From Maritalea sp051251695 (GTDB lineage Bacteria; Pseudomonadota; Alphaproteobacteria; Rhizobiales; Devosiaceae), in contig NZ_JBPOEU010000006.1 in assembly GCF_051251695.1 (NCBI RefSeq), forward strand, positions 62,001 to 126,000: a stretch of 64,000 nt of DNA, written 5' to 3'. Below, piece after piece: positions 35,309 to 42,975 of this stretch; the first letter of the stretch is position 1, and the number at the start of each line of letters is the position of its first letter. The notes beneath the pieces are model-generated. The model was not told where the DNA came from. It worked only from the letters and a program-made list of their open reading frames with translations, and searched no databases. Made by a program: the position numbers and the translations under genes.

Positions 35309-36433
35309 GTGGGTCAACTCAAGCTCGACAATGTAAAGAAAAGTTTCGGTACGGCCGAAGTCATCAAAGGCGTTTCATTAGACGTCAAACATGGTGAGTT
35401 CATCGTATTTGTTGGGCCGTCAGGCTGCGGTAAGTCGACCTTGCTGCGCATGATCGCCGGCCTTGAAGAAATCTCCGAAGGTGATGTGCATATTGACGAC
35501 CGGATCGTTAATGCATTGGCACCTGCCAAACGCGGGATTGCCATGGTGTTTCAATCCTATGCGCTTTACCCGCACATGACAGTTTATGAAAATATCGCGT
35601 TCCCATTGCGCGTCGACAAACTCTCAAATGAAGAAGTCGACAAAAAAGTAATGATCGCTGCGAATATTTTGGAGCTAGGACCGCGCTTGCAGCATAAGCC
35701 AGGCGAGTTGTCTGGTGGTCAGCGCCAACGTGTGGCCATTGGCCGGGCGATTGTGCGCGAACCAAGCGTGTTCTTGTTCGATGAACCATTGTCTAACCTT
35801 GACGCGGCGCTTCGGGCGACCATGCGTGTTGAACTGACAAAACTGCATCATGATCTTGATGCAACGATGATTTATGTGACCCACGATCAGATCGAAGCTA
35901 TGACCATGGCCGACCGGATTGTGGTGTTAGACGCGGGCATGATTGCTCAAGTCGGCACGCCGCTCGAGCTTTATCACAAGCCTGACAATCTCTTTGTCGC
36001 GGGCTTTATCGGCAACCCGAAAATGAACTTCATTCAAGCTGAGTGTACAGGAACAACCAAAGACGGCGTGACCGTTAAAGTTGGTGATGCTGGCGAAGTT
36101 ACGGTGCCTGTTATTCCGCGTGGCGACCTTAAAGGCAAAATGCTGACATTGGGCATCCGTCCGGAGCATACGCGCTTGAAAAAGTCGGACATTGAGCTTC
36201 AACTTCACGCAAACGTTGTTGAGCGGTTGGGCATCCACACCGTGACATACGCGAACCTACCCGGCGACACAGAAGTGTTCTGTACCGTTCAGGAAGGCAC
36301 AGCACCAATCAAAGCAAACGCGGAATTTAGCATCGGTGTAAATGCAGTTGATTGCCATCTGTTCGATACGGACGGACAGGCGTTTGAACGCACAATCGAT
36401 CTTTCAAACTTGGGTCTGCCAGACGCCGCCTAA
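35309..36433 (+). CDS. ABC transporter ATP-binding protein (UgpC/MsmK type)
   Basis: A 374-residue ATPase for the CUT1 importer encoded upstream. Walker A is GPSGCGKST, the Q-loop region is MVFQSYALYPHMTV, the signature is LSGGQRQRV, Walker B is VFLFDEPLSNLD and the switch is VTHDQIEAM. A C-terminal TOBE domain follows (LGIRPEHTRLKK). The start is GTG at 35309 with GGGGAG upstream, a weaker start codon that again favours lower ATPase output than binding protein. It is last in the operon, before a strong terminator. Confidence 0.95.
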   Translation: MGQLKLDNVKKSFGTAEVIKGVSLDVKHGEFIVFVGPSGCGKSTLLRMIAGLEEISEGDVHIDDRIVNALAPAKRGIAMVFQSYALYPHMTVYENIAFPLRVDKLSNEEVDKKVMIAANILELGPRLQHKPGELSGGQRQRVAIGRAIVREPSVFLFDEPLSNLDAALRATMRVELTKLHHDLDATMIYVTHDQIEAMTMADRIVVLDAGMIAQVGTPLELYHKPDNLFVAGFIGNPKMNFIQAECTGTTKDGVTVKVGDAGEVTVPVIPRGDLKGKMLTLGIRPEHTRLKKSDIELQLHANVVERLGIHTVTYANLPGDTEVFCTVQEGTAPIKANAEFSIGVNAVDCHLFDTDGQAFERTIDLSNLGLPDAA

Positions 36434-36475
36434 TGGCAGTGTTGAGCAACGCTCAAACTTAAATCCCCACGACCC

Positions 36476-36504
36476 AAAAGCCCCGTTCTAGAACGGGGCT
36501 TTTA
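36476..36504. terminator. Bidirectional rho-independent terminator
   Basis: Perfect inverted repeat AAAAGCCCCGTTC/GAACGGGGCTTTT with a 3-base loop, followed by ATTGTTTT. The symmetric A and T runs allow it to end transcription from the ATPase gene on the left and from the leftward NTF2-like gene at 36559 on the right. Confidence 0.93.
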
Positions 36505-36558
36505 TTGTTTTAACAACGATCAAATTTGTAACGCCACATGCGAGTCCTTGCCGGGGCG

Positions 36559-36984
36559 TTAGCTTAGCGGAGACAAAATATCAGGCGATTGCAATATTCC
36601 TTTTGCGATCATCGATGCCATCGTCTCCCCGTCAAAATAGCGCTCCTCGACAATTTTACCGTCCGCCCATTGCTGCCAACATAGTCCATTAATTGTGTGC
36701 CGTTCTCCATCACCGCTGACAAACGAGGTAAGATTGCGAAAAACACAAATTTCTTTGCCTTCGTCAATCGCGAGATCTTCGATAGCTCCGTCTATAGATT
36801 TGGCCGCAAGAATATACCGTTCCTGCTTTGACCGTGCTTCAGGTCCATCTTTGGCAAAAAGCTGATCGTTTGCATACATGACCCCGTCAGATGCGAAGAA
36901 TTGATCCAATGCCTCAAGTGGTTCGCCAGCGTTAAGCAATTTGATCTGTGCGTTCACACCAGCAGCAAATGATTTGGCGGTCAT
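36559..36984 (-). CDS. NTF2-like (SnoaL-type) small protein
   Basis: A 141-residue protein predicted to adopt the cone-shaped NTF2-like fold: helices at the N-terminus (FAAGVNAQIKLLNAGEPLEA), then VMYANDQLFAKDGPEARSK and alternating strands ending in CWQQWADGKIVEERYFDGE. No catalytic motif specific enough to assign a reaction is visible. I start at the ATG at 36984 with AGGAAA upstream. A strong promoter (TTGAGA-17-TATATT) with a perfect GTTC-N7-GTTC box over its -10 lies directly upstream, suggesting LexA or another repressor controls it. Confidence 0.75.
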   Translation of the reverse strand: MTAKSFAAGVNAQIKLLNAGEPLEALDQFFASDGVMYANDQLFAKDGPEARSKQERYILAAKSIDGAIEDLAIDEGKEICVFRNLTSFVSGDGERHTINGLCWQQWADGKIVEERYFDGETMASMIAKGILQSPDILSPLS

Positions 36985-37010
36985 GTTTTGATTTCCTATC
37001 TGTTCAATTA

Positions 37011-37044
37011 GAACAAATATAGAACATACAACTGCGCTTCTCAA
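37011..37044 (-). promoter_or_regulatory. Promoter with LexA-type GTTC-N7-GTTC box
   Basis: On the minus strand: -35 TTGAGA at 37044-37039, 17-bp spacer, -10 TATATT at 37021-37016. A direct repeat GTTC (37025-37022), seven bases, GTTC (37014-37011) encloses the -10 and matches the alphaproteobacterial LexA box pattern. An overlapping palindrome TGTTC-TAATT-GAACA could instead be the site of another dimeric repressor. Confidence 0.6.
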
Positions 37045-37097
37045 TGCTTTTTTTCTAAGGTGACCAGATTAGCTTGGGGCCAACCCTAGCCTTAACC

Positions 37098-37484
37098 CTA
37101 TTCAGTTCGGATTTCTGCGGTGCCTTCCAAATGCCAGACTTTGGCAACGATCTGCCACCCGTCTTTACCCAGGATGAATGAAAGGTGGTCCGCGAAAATA
37201 TTCTCATGGGCGTGAAGACGGAGTTTTACGGTGGCGCTCATTTCAGAAAGCCAGTCAATTGTGATGATCTCATCGCTGCGTTTTTGCTTCACACTGGCAG
37301 GTGAGGGACGACTCGCCACGTCTGCCCGAAAGCTTGCAATTGGGTCGACGAATATTTCGCCATTGTCAGCATCAAATAGACTGGAAGCAGGGTGAAACAC
37401 CGCGTCCAGTTTCTCAACGTCACAATAATAAATCGCGTCTAAATAAGTGGAAATAGCGTCGAGCAAGTCTTGATGGTTGATCAT
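37098..37484 (-). CDS. NTF2-like protein (lumazine-binding-like type)
   Basis: A 128-residue NTF2-fold protein: N-terminal helix LLDAISTYLDAIYYCDVEKL, the conserved VFHPASSLFDADNGE segment, then strands IITIDWLSEMSATVKLRLHA and FILGKDGWQIVAKVWHLEG. This pattern is seen in small polyketide-cyclase-like or lumazine-binding-like proteins that are often steroid- or ketone-isomerase relatives; function here is unknown. Its Shine-Dalgarno sequence (AGGAG) is buried in a 9-bp hairpin two bases before the start codon, which implies controlled translation or an operator. Confidence 0.75.
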   Translation of the reverse strand: MINHQDLLDAISTYLDAIYYCDVEKLDAVFHPASSLFDADNGEIFVDPIASFRADVASRPSPASVKQKRSDEIITIDWLSEMSATVKLRLHAHENIFADHLSFILGKDGWQIVAKVWHLEGTAEIRTE

Positions 37485-37486
37485 GT

Positions 37487-37510
37487 GTTGGCTCCTATGT
37501 TGGAGCCAAC
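37487..37510 (-). promoter_or_regulatory. Hairpin sequestering the ribosome binding site
   Basis: A perfect 9-bp inverted repeat, GTTGGCTCC (37510-37502) and GGAGCCAAC (37495-37487), with a 6-base loop AACATA on the minus strand. The 3' arm holds the GGAG Shine-Dalgarno core of the NTF2-like gene starting at 37484. It may be an RNA switch or thermometer-like element, or a DNA palindrome bound by a repressor. Confidence 0.65.
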
Positions 37511-37628
37511 TTCAATGAATTCATGAAAACACGCCAGTGGCAGGAATGCCAATGTTCGTCAACAATCCGCCAATGTTTATCAATGCTGCTCATCCGGTGG
37601 CACCCAATAGGGTATTCCCAAATCGGTA

Positions 37629-38696
37629 CTACCAAACTCGACCGCGTGCTGCGACCTCGATCTTGCGATCAAATTCACCGTCCATATGGACGTAGATATT
37701 GTCCATCAGGTTGGAAACAACACAGGTGTGATTGGGAATAATCCGAATTTTCTCGCCGATCTTTGGCTTGTCTGTGCAAGCGGATAAATCAACAACCGCA
37801 TGTTCCTCCGACAATCCAGTGATTACCGCTTCGGGATAATCAACGACATATCCAAAGTCAGTAAACCCAAGCAAATCGGAGGTGAGGGCCTTTGAGCCCG
37901 CGTCCAGTACCGCACGGTCATCAGTCGGACGAGAAACCACTGTTGTCAAAATATGCATGGCGCAATCGTCGAAGCCGCAATGCCCCGCACGCACCAATGA
38001 CCGGTCATTGTAGATGTAAGTTCCTGCGCGGTATTCATTGGCAATGGTGGAGCGCTCTGCTGCAAACAGGCTTGGTGAACCGCCCGTTGAAAACGTTTCG
38101 CATTCAATATTGTCGGCTTTCAGTAAACCTGCAGTTTGAGCGAAAAATGTCTCGACATCATCTTCTGTATTGGGCAACGGATAAGTCATTAACCCGCCAA
38201 AATGCACTCCGTCTTGGCCATCGATATATTTCGCTAGCTTGGCAGCCTCTTGCGGTGTTTGCACACCACAACGTTGGCCACCTGTGTCGCACTCAACAAG
38301 CACGCGAAGAGGTCGAGAGGAATCGAATGTTTTGGCTAAACCGTCAATTGTTGTCTGACTGTCGGCGACGACACCAAGCTTGATACGTGCGTGCAGTTTT
38401 TTCAGAGCCGCAAGTTTCTCGTCGCCCAAAATGTTGAAGGTCAACAAAATGTCGTCGATGCCAGCGTCAGCGAATATCTCCGCTTCAGAGATTTTTTGGC
38501 ATGTGATGCCAATTGCGCCCGCATCAAGTTGTTTCTTGGCAAACTCTGGAATTTTGTGCGTCTTAATATGTGGACGCGCCTTTAAGCCCGCTTGATCCAT
38601 GTATTTTTGCACCCGTGCGATATTCTTATCGACGATATTCTCGTCGATTAAAACCGCAGGGGTGGTGAGTGAATAAATAGATGCATCTTGTGCCAT
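37629..38696 (-). CDS. D-threonine aldolase/D-serine dehydratase-like PLP enzyme
   Basis: A 355-residue fold-type III PLP enzyme (alanine racemase N-terminal domain plus D-serine dehydratase-like C-terminal domain). The PLP lysine is in KARPHIKTHKIPEFA, the phosphate-binding region includes GITCQKISEAEIFADAG, and the C-terminal metal ligands are expected in IIPNHTCVVSNL (His and Cys). Family members deaminate D-serine or cleave D-3-hydroxy amino acids. I start at the ATG at 38696, ten residues inside a longer frame. It follows the M81-family gene, so a role in D-amino acid or peptide breakdown is plausible. Confidence 0.85.
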   Translation of the reverse strand: MAQDASIYSLTTPAVLIDENIVDKNIARVQKYMDQAGLKARPHIKTHKIPEFAKKQLDAGAIGITCQKISEAEIFADAGIDDILLTFNILGDEKLAALKKLHARIKLGVVADSQTTIDGLAKTFDSSRPLRVLVECDTGGQRCGVQTPQEAAKLAKYIDGQDGVHFGGLMTYPLPNTEDDVETFFAQTAGLLKADNIECETFSTGGSPSLFAAERSTIANEYRAGTYIYNDRSLVRAGHCGFDDCAMHILTTVVSRPTDDRAVLDAGSKALTSDLLGFTDFGYVVDYPEAVITGLSEEHAVVDLSACTDKPKIGEKIRIIPNHTCVVSNLMDNIYVHMDGEFDRKIEVAARGRVW

Positions 38697-38742
38697 AAAG
38701 CTTACCCAGCGTTTTTGCGAAACCAATTACCTTGCAAATAAT

Positions 38743-40230
38743 CTAACTTGCGTTTGAAAGTCCATGCGGATCTTCAACCATCGGCCAAATATCTTTTGGC
38801 GCTTTCTTATAATCGTTGGTCGCTGGATTATTTGGATAGGGCTGTCCTGCGGAGCAATATAATATTTTTGCAGCGATTGGCGCAAATGAATCATAAAAAT
38901 GATTTGTCGATTTGATCAGCAAAATGTCCTTAGCGGCATAATCAATGCCGGCAACCACAAATAGGCTCTTGTCAAAACTTTGCGCGCGCGTTGAATTTAG
39001 CACGACTTCCATGCCGTCAAATTCGATGGTGGCGATGTTGCCCATGGGCACATAGCTATCGCCAAATTTTTGTTCAGCATTTGCAACAAGCTTTTTAATG
39101 GTGACGGTTTTATCAATTGGATCGCCCGTAAAAGGCGCCGATTTGGCACCGAACCGCAAGGGAATGGTTGCCCCTTCACCCGCAGCAAAACAAATTTGCA
39201 CCGCAATTGGGTCCCAAATGGTGCCAACAGCAACATTGGTCGCGCGCTCATCAATCAGCTTTTGCAGAATAACCGTGGCGTCACCGGCAGTGCCACCACC
39301 CGGATTATCCCACACGTCCGTAATAACAACTGGCTTGTCTGCGTCGTGCGCCAAATCAAGAGCGGAGCGAACAGCTTCATGCTTGTCCAGTTGGGCTGGC
39401 ATCACTTTTCCGCGCATGGCGAACAGTTGCAGTCCCAATTCCCGCGCAAGCCTGTCGCCCTTCGTTGAGTTATTATCTGTAACAACAACAAGCTTACTGC
39501 CCATTTCAGGCACATCAGATGCCATAAATCCATGAATGACCGAAATCGAGAGCACTTCAGTGTCAGTATTTTCAATTTGCACGATGTCATCAATAAATGA
39601 GCGCATAGGCTCAAATGATGTCGGGAAAACATCGATCATTTTGCAATCAAATACTGACACTGAAGGCTTCACTTTACCCGCGATTGTCTCGTCAAGAATG
39701 CGCAGCAAATCTTGCGCGCGCTCAACAAAGTCGGTGTGCGGGAATTCTTTAAAGGCAACAAAAAAGTCTAAGGCATCAACGCGCTTGGTGGTCAGCTGGC
39801 TGTGCGGGTCAAACGTGCAACAAACGATTATATCTGGCCCAACAATTTCGCGAACTTGAGTTAAAAGATCGCCTTCTGGATCATCATAGCCATTGGCGAC
39901 CATCGCGCCGTGCAATCCCAACACCACGCCGTCAACTGGCATGGCGTTTCGCAATTGGTCCAAAATTTCGTCCCGAAGGCTTTCATACGCTTGTTTGTTG
40001 ATCAATCCAGCCGGGTCCGCCCAGGCTGCAGTGCCCTCAATCCATTCCCAACCACGATCCTTTGCCCAACTGCGCCCTTCGGTCAGCGGTGCTGAACAAA
40101 GAGTGGGGGTTTCGGGATGTTCACCAGGTTTCGCATATAGGGAAGCCTCAAACCCTCGCCGATCTATCGCAATGGGCGAGAAGGTGTTGGATTCGGTGGC
40201 CAATACTGCGGTGAAAAATCGTTTGGACAT
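38743..40230 (-). CDS. M81 family metallopeptidase-like protein (MlrC-like), copy 1
   Basis: A 495-residue protein with an N-terminal M81 domain (LATESNTFSPIAIDRRGFEA, DGVVLGLHGAMVANGYDDPE, CTFDPHSQLTTKRVDALDF, VAFKEFPHTD) and the C-terminal MlrC domain (VITDVWDNPGGGTAGDATVI). The DxxDNPGGG and HGA segments carry the predicted zinc ligands. The named member degrades linearised microcystin, but most relatives act on unknown small peptides or amides. It lies 12 bases after an NTF2-like gene and before a D-amino acid enzyme. A second M81 gene is on the other side of the divergent promoter. Confidence 0.9.
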   Translation of the reverse strand: MSKRFFTAVLATESNTFSPIAIDRRGFEASLYAKPGEHPETPTLCSAPLTEGRSWAKDRGWEWIEGTAAWADPAGLINKQAYESLRDEILDQLRNAMPVDGVVLGLHGAMVANGYDDPEGDLLTQVREIVGPDIIVCCTFDPHSQLTTKRVDALDFFVAFKEFPHTDFVERAQDLLRILDETIAGKVKPSVSVFDCKMIDVFPTSFEPMRSFIDDIVQIENTDTEVLSISVIHGFMASDVPEMGSKLVVVTDNNSTKGDRLARELGLQLFAMRGKVMPAQLDKHEAVRSALDLAHDADKPVVITDVWDNPGGGTAGDATVILQKLIDERATNVAVGTIWDPIAVQICFAAGEGATIPLRFGAKSAPFTGDPIDKTVTIKKLVANAEQKFGDSYVPMGNIATIEFDGMEVVLNSTRAQSFDKSLFVVAGIDYAAKDILLIKSTNHFYDSFAPIAAKILYCSAGQPYPNNPATNDYKKAPKDIWPMVEDPHGLSNAS

Positions 40231-40242
40231 AATCGTTCTGGC

Positions 40243-40728
40243 CTAACCCATTGGATTGGGCAAATAGCCGTTAAAGCCAGCGATCTTCCAAGACCCATCG
40301 ACCCGGTGGCAATAATAAACTGTTTGCCAGTTCATAATGTCCTTTGTGCCGTCCGTTTTGGTGATGAAGCCATCAAACTTTTTATGGACGATGGCACGAT
40401 CTCCATTGATTTCAATATCACGCAACACAGTCGCGGAAAAAATGGCTGTGCGCGGATCGTCGCTAAAGCTCTGTTTTTGGAAATCTTGTGCTTGGCGTAA
40501 CCACTCATCTCGATATTCATCAAGCGACGGAAACGCTAATCGCCAATGGTCAGGATTGGCAGTGTTGTGCCCGTGAACACCCATAAAACGGTCTTTGGCG
40601 AAGTCGTTTTCAACCATTAACCAATCAGCGCCAAGAAATGCTGTTATGTCGCGGTCGACCAACATTTCCCAAATCGCATGACGGTCGGGATCAGATTTAG
40701 GGAATGGATTTGTAAATTGTGATGACAT
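40243..40728 (-). CDS. NTF2-like (SnoaL-type) protein
   Basis: A 161-residue NTF2-fold protein. Features include DPDRHAIWEMLVDRDITAFL at the N-terminus, a middle region with DRFMGVHGHNTANPDHWRL, and late strands IEINGDRAIVHKKFDGFI and VYYCHRVDGSWKIAGFNGYL. No function is assigned. It is the first leftward gene from the shared divergent promoter and is followed 12 bases later by the M81 gene. With two other NTF2-like genes close by, it makes a trio around the D-amino acid enzyme. Confidence 0.75.
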   Translation of the reverse strand: MSSQFTNPFPKSDPDRHAIWEMLVDRDITAFLGADWLMVENDFAKDRFMGVHGHNTANPDHWRLAFPSLDEYRDEWLRQAQDFQKQSFSDDPRTAIFSATVLRDIEINGDRAIVHKKFDGFITKTDGTKDIMNWQTVYYCHRVDGSWKIAGFNGYLPNPMG

Positions 40729-40731
40729 GGC

Positions 40732-40813
40732 AAATTATTTTCATTTTTGACAATTTTTCTATGGAAAAACTCGCCTAATTCTGTTGATATGTCAATCAAC
40801 AAGAAAATAATTT
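40732..40813. promoter_or_regulatory. Divergent promoter region with 11-bp inverted repeat (candidate RpiR operators)
   Basis: AAATTATTTTC at 40732-40742 is repeated in inverse orientation as GAAAATAATTT at 40803-40813, centre distance 71 bp. The sites abut the starts of the leftward NTF2/M81 genes and overlap the -10 of a candidate rightward promoter (TTGATA, 17 bp, ATAATT). The RpiR regulator encoded as second rightward gene is the natural candidate to bind them. Confidence 0.6.
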
Positions 40814-40837
40814 ACATAAATTCTTTGGAGAACATCA

Positions 40838-41236
40838 ATGTCACTTATCCGTTACGGCGCAGAAAAAAGCGGCGCAGGAGGCCAAAATCTACCTTTCGCT
40901 CGGGCAGTAGAAGCTGACGGTTGGCTGCATGTTTCGGGCCAAGTTGCTATGATAGACGGTGAAGTTGTCGGCGGCAACATTGTTGAACAAACCCACGTTG
41001 CAATTAAAAATCTGCTCGCCATTCTTGACGAAGCTGGTTACGGAACTGAGCACATTGTGCGTATTGGTGTTTGGCTGGATGACCCGCGCGATTTCTGGTC
41101 TTTCAATGGCGTGTATAAAGACTATTTTGGTGAGCATCCGCCCGCGCGCGCCTGTGTACAATCTGCCTTAATGGTGGATTGTAAAGTTGAGGTCGACTGC
41201 GTTGCTTTCGATGCAACCAGAAAATCACGGGGTTAG
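40838..41236 (+). CDS. RidA/YjgF/Rid-family protein
   Basis: A 132-residue Rid protein. The fold signature is ADGWLHVSGQVAMIDGEVVG in the first half and PPARACVQSALMVDCKVEVD at the C-terminus, where the arginine needed for hydrolysis of enamine/imine intermediates is present. RidA proteins remove reactive imines formed by PLP enzymes such as D- or L-serine dehydratases, which fits the D-serine-dehydratase-like gene in the divergent unit. Rid paralogues in catabolic operons can also be substrate-specific deaminases. Confidence 0.9.
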   Translation: MSLIRYGAEKSGAGGQNLPFARAVEADGWLHVSGQVAMIDGEVVGGNIVEQTHVAIKNLLAILDEAGYGTEHIVRIGVWLDDPRDFWSFNGVYKDYFGEHPPARACVQSALMVDCKVEVDCVAFDATRKSRG

Positions 41237-41246
41237 CGCATACCCG

Positions 41247-42113
41247 ATGGTTGATATTTTAGGCACATTGCAGCGTGAAATGGATGGGCTCTCTCGTTCA
41301 GAACAGCGGATTGCGAACATCGTTTTTGATGATCGTCAGTTTGCGGTGAATGGCTCCATCATTGAACTCGCTGCGCGTGCCGAAGTTTCGCCGCCAACCG
41401 TTACGCGGTTTTGCCGCCGTCTTGGCTGCCAAAGCTTTTCTGAGTTTAAAGTTCGGTTGGCGCAAAGCGCGTTCATCGGGCAACGCTATGAAGAGCCGCA
41501 TTCAAATGCCACAAATGCCAAAGAGGTCGTCGAAACAATTTTGACTCGTGCCCAGTCTGCGTTGCATGGCTTAAACGACAGTTTAGATTTGGTCGCCATC
41601 GAGGCGGCTGCGAACGCGATTGTAAATGCTAAGATGACCTATGCGTTCGGATCGGGCGGCAATTCTTCATTTTTCGCTGGGGAAGTTCAAAACCGTTTGT
41701 TCCGGTTGGGATTGCGTATTTCATCAACCAACGATCATCTGATCCAGTTGATGACCGCGTCCACCATGTCACAAGAAGATGTGGTGGTCGGCTTGTCTCT
41801 TTCCGGCAGAAACCGAGAGCTGGCAAGAGCGCTGGAAACCGCAAAAGGCTATGGCGCGACAATCATCACGATTTCAAAAGCCAATAGTTTGGTCGAAGAA
41901 ATATCTGACACCAATATAGCGATCGATTTGCAAGAAGGCGTTGATGTGTTGCGCCCGTCGTCTGTGCGCTTTGCCTATATGGCTGCCGTTGACATTCTTG
42001 CGCATCTTGTCGCCATCAAAAGAAAAGACTTAGCGATTGAGCCGTTGCGACGGATCAAACGTCAATTGGTAACCTTTCGCGATGGCGATGACAGTCAACC
42101 TTTGGGCGATTAG
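41247..42113 (+). CDS. MurR/RpiR-family transcriptional regulator
   Basis: A 288-residue regulator with an N-terminal RpiR helix-turn-helix (LSRSEQRIANIVFDD, AARAEVSPPTVTRFCRRLG, CQSFSEFKVRLAQSAF) and a C-terminal SIS phosphosugar-binding domain (AFGSGGNSSFFAGEVQNRL, VVGLSLSGRNRELARALETA). I start at the ATG at 41247, 10 bases after the RidA stop; an in-frame ATG at 41211 would overlap RidA. SIS effectors are usually phosphosugars, so the operon is likely switched by a sugar phosphate. Confidence 0.9.
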   Translation: MVDILGTLQREMDGLSRSEQRIANIVFDDRQFAVNGSIIELAARAEVSPPTVTRFCRRLGCQSFSEFKVRLAQSAFIGQRYEEPHSNATNAKEVVETILTRAQSALHGLNDSLDLVAIEAAANAIVNAKMTYAFGSGGNSSFFAGEVQNRLFRLGLRISSTNDHLIQLMTASTMSQEDVVVGLSLSGRNRELARALETAKGYGATIITISKANSLVEEISDTNIAIDLQEGVDVLRPSSVRFAYMAAVDILAHLVAIKRKDLAIEPLRRIKRQLVTFRDGDDSQPLGD

Positions 42114-42136
42114 CCAATCTTTAGTAGGAAATGATA

Positions 42137-42916
42137 ATGACAAATAAAGTTGCAATTATCACCGGAGCTGGTGGAGACATTGGCCGATCTATTTCGGCAC
42201 AATTGGCCAAGGATGGTTTTGCGGTTCTGTGTTTGGATATCGACGAAGCAAACAATATTCAGACCGTTGAAAAAATAGTCCAAGCAGGGCATGTCGCGAA
42301 GGCGTTGACCTGCAATATTTTGGATGAAACTGATCTGCAAAACATGCGGGCACTCGCATTGGAAATGGGTCAACCCACGGCTTTGGTCAATAATGTAGGC
42401 GCGATAACCGCCGCTTCTATTCAAGAAAGCACCATCGAAAACTGGCAGCGCGATTTTGATATCAATTTAAAAGGCGCGGTTGCGTGTTTTAAAACACTAG
42501 AGGCAGAGTTTAAAAGCGTTGGCGGTGTTGTCACCAACATTTCGTCCGTAAACGGTTTTGGCGTTTATGGACACCCCGGTTACAGCGCGATGAAGGCAGC
42601 CCTTGTGCATTTTACCCGCTTTAGTGCGGTTGAATATGGCAAGTTTGGTATGCGCATAAATGCCGTCGCACCAGGTACTGTGCGCACAAAAGCGTGGAAC
42701 GAACGCGCTGAACAAAACCCACAAGTGTTTGAAGAAGCCAAACGTTGGTATCCTTTACAGCGTGTGGCTGACCCACAAGACATCGCCAATGCGGTGAGCT
42801 TTCTGAACAGTGATAGTGCAAGTGCAATTACCGGCGTTTGTTTGCCTGTCGATTGTGGCCTGACAGCAGGCCAAGCCGAATTAGCTGGTACCTTTTCCCA
42901 ATCATCTGACTTTTAA
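42137..42916 (+). CDS. Short-chain dehydrogenase/reductase
   Basis: A 259-residue classical SDR. The coenzyme motif is ITGAGGDIGRSISAQLA, NNVGAITAAS matches the NNAG region, the catalytic Ser is in TNISSVNGFG and the YxxxK is YSAMKAALVHF; VAPGTVRT follows. AGGAA lies just upstream of the ATG at 42137; an ATG two codons earlier is possible. It oxidises or reduces an unknown alcohol; position between an RpiR regulator and a hexosaminidase suggests a sugar-derived substrate. Confidence 0.92.
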   Translation: MTNKVAIITGAGGDIGRSISAQLAKDGFAVLCLDIDEANNIQTVEKIVQAGHVAKALTCNILDETDLQNMRALALEMGQPTALVNNVGAITAASIQESTIENWQRDFDINLKGAVACFKTLEAEFKSVGGVVTNISSVNGFGVYGHPGYSAMKAALVHFTRFSAVEYGKFGMRINAVAPGTVRTKAWNERAEQNPQVFEEAKRWYPLQRVADPQDIANAVSFLNSDSASAITGVCLPVDCGLTAGQAELAGTFSQSSDF

Positions 42917-42975
42917 GTTCAGAGTAAAAAAACAACGTTCACAATCAAAAACCCCGTTTGAGGAGTTTATCTAAG

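Noticed and set aside
36442..36456. Short hairpin TTGAGC-AAC-GCTCAA after the ATPase gene
   Set aside because: Only 6 bp and without T tract; the much stronger terminator at 36476 explains the transcript end.
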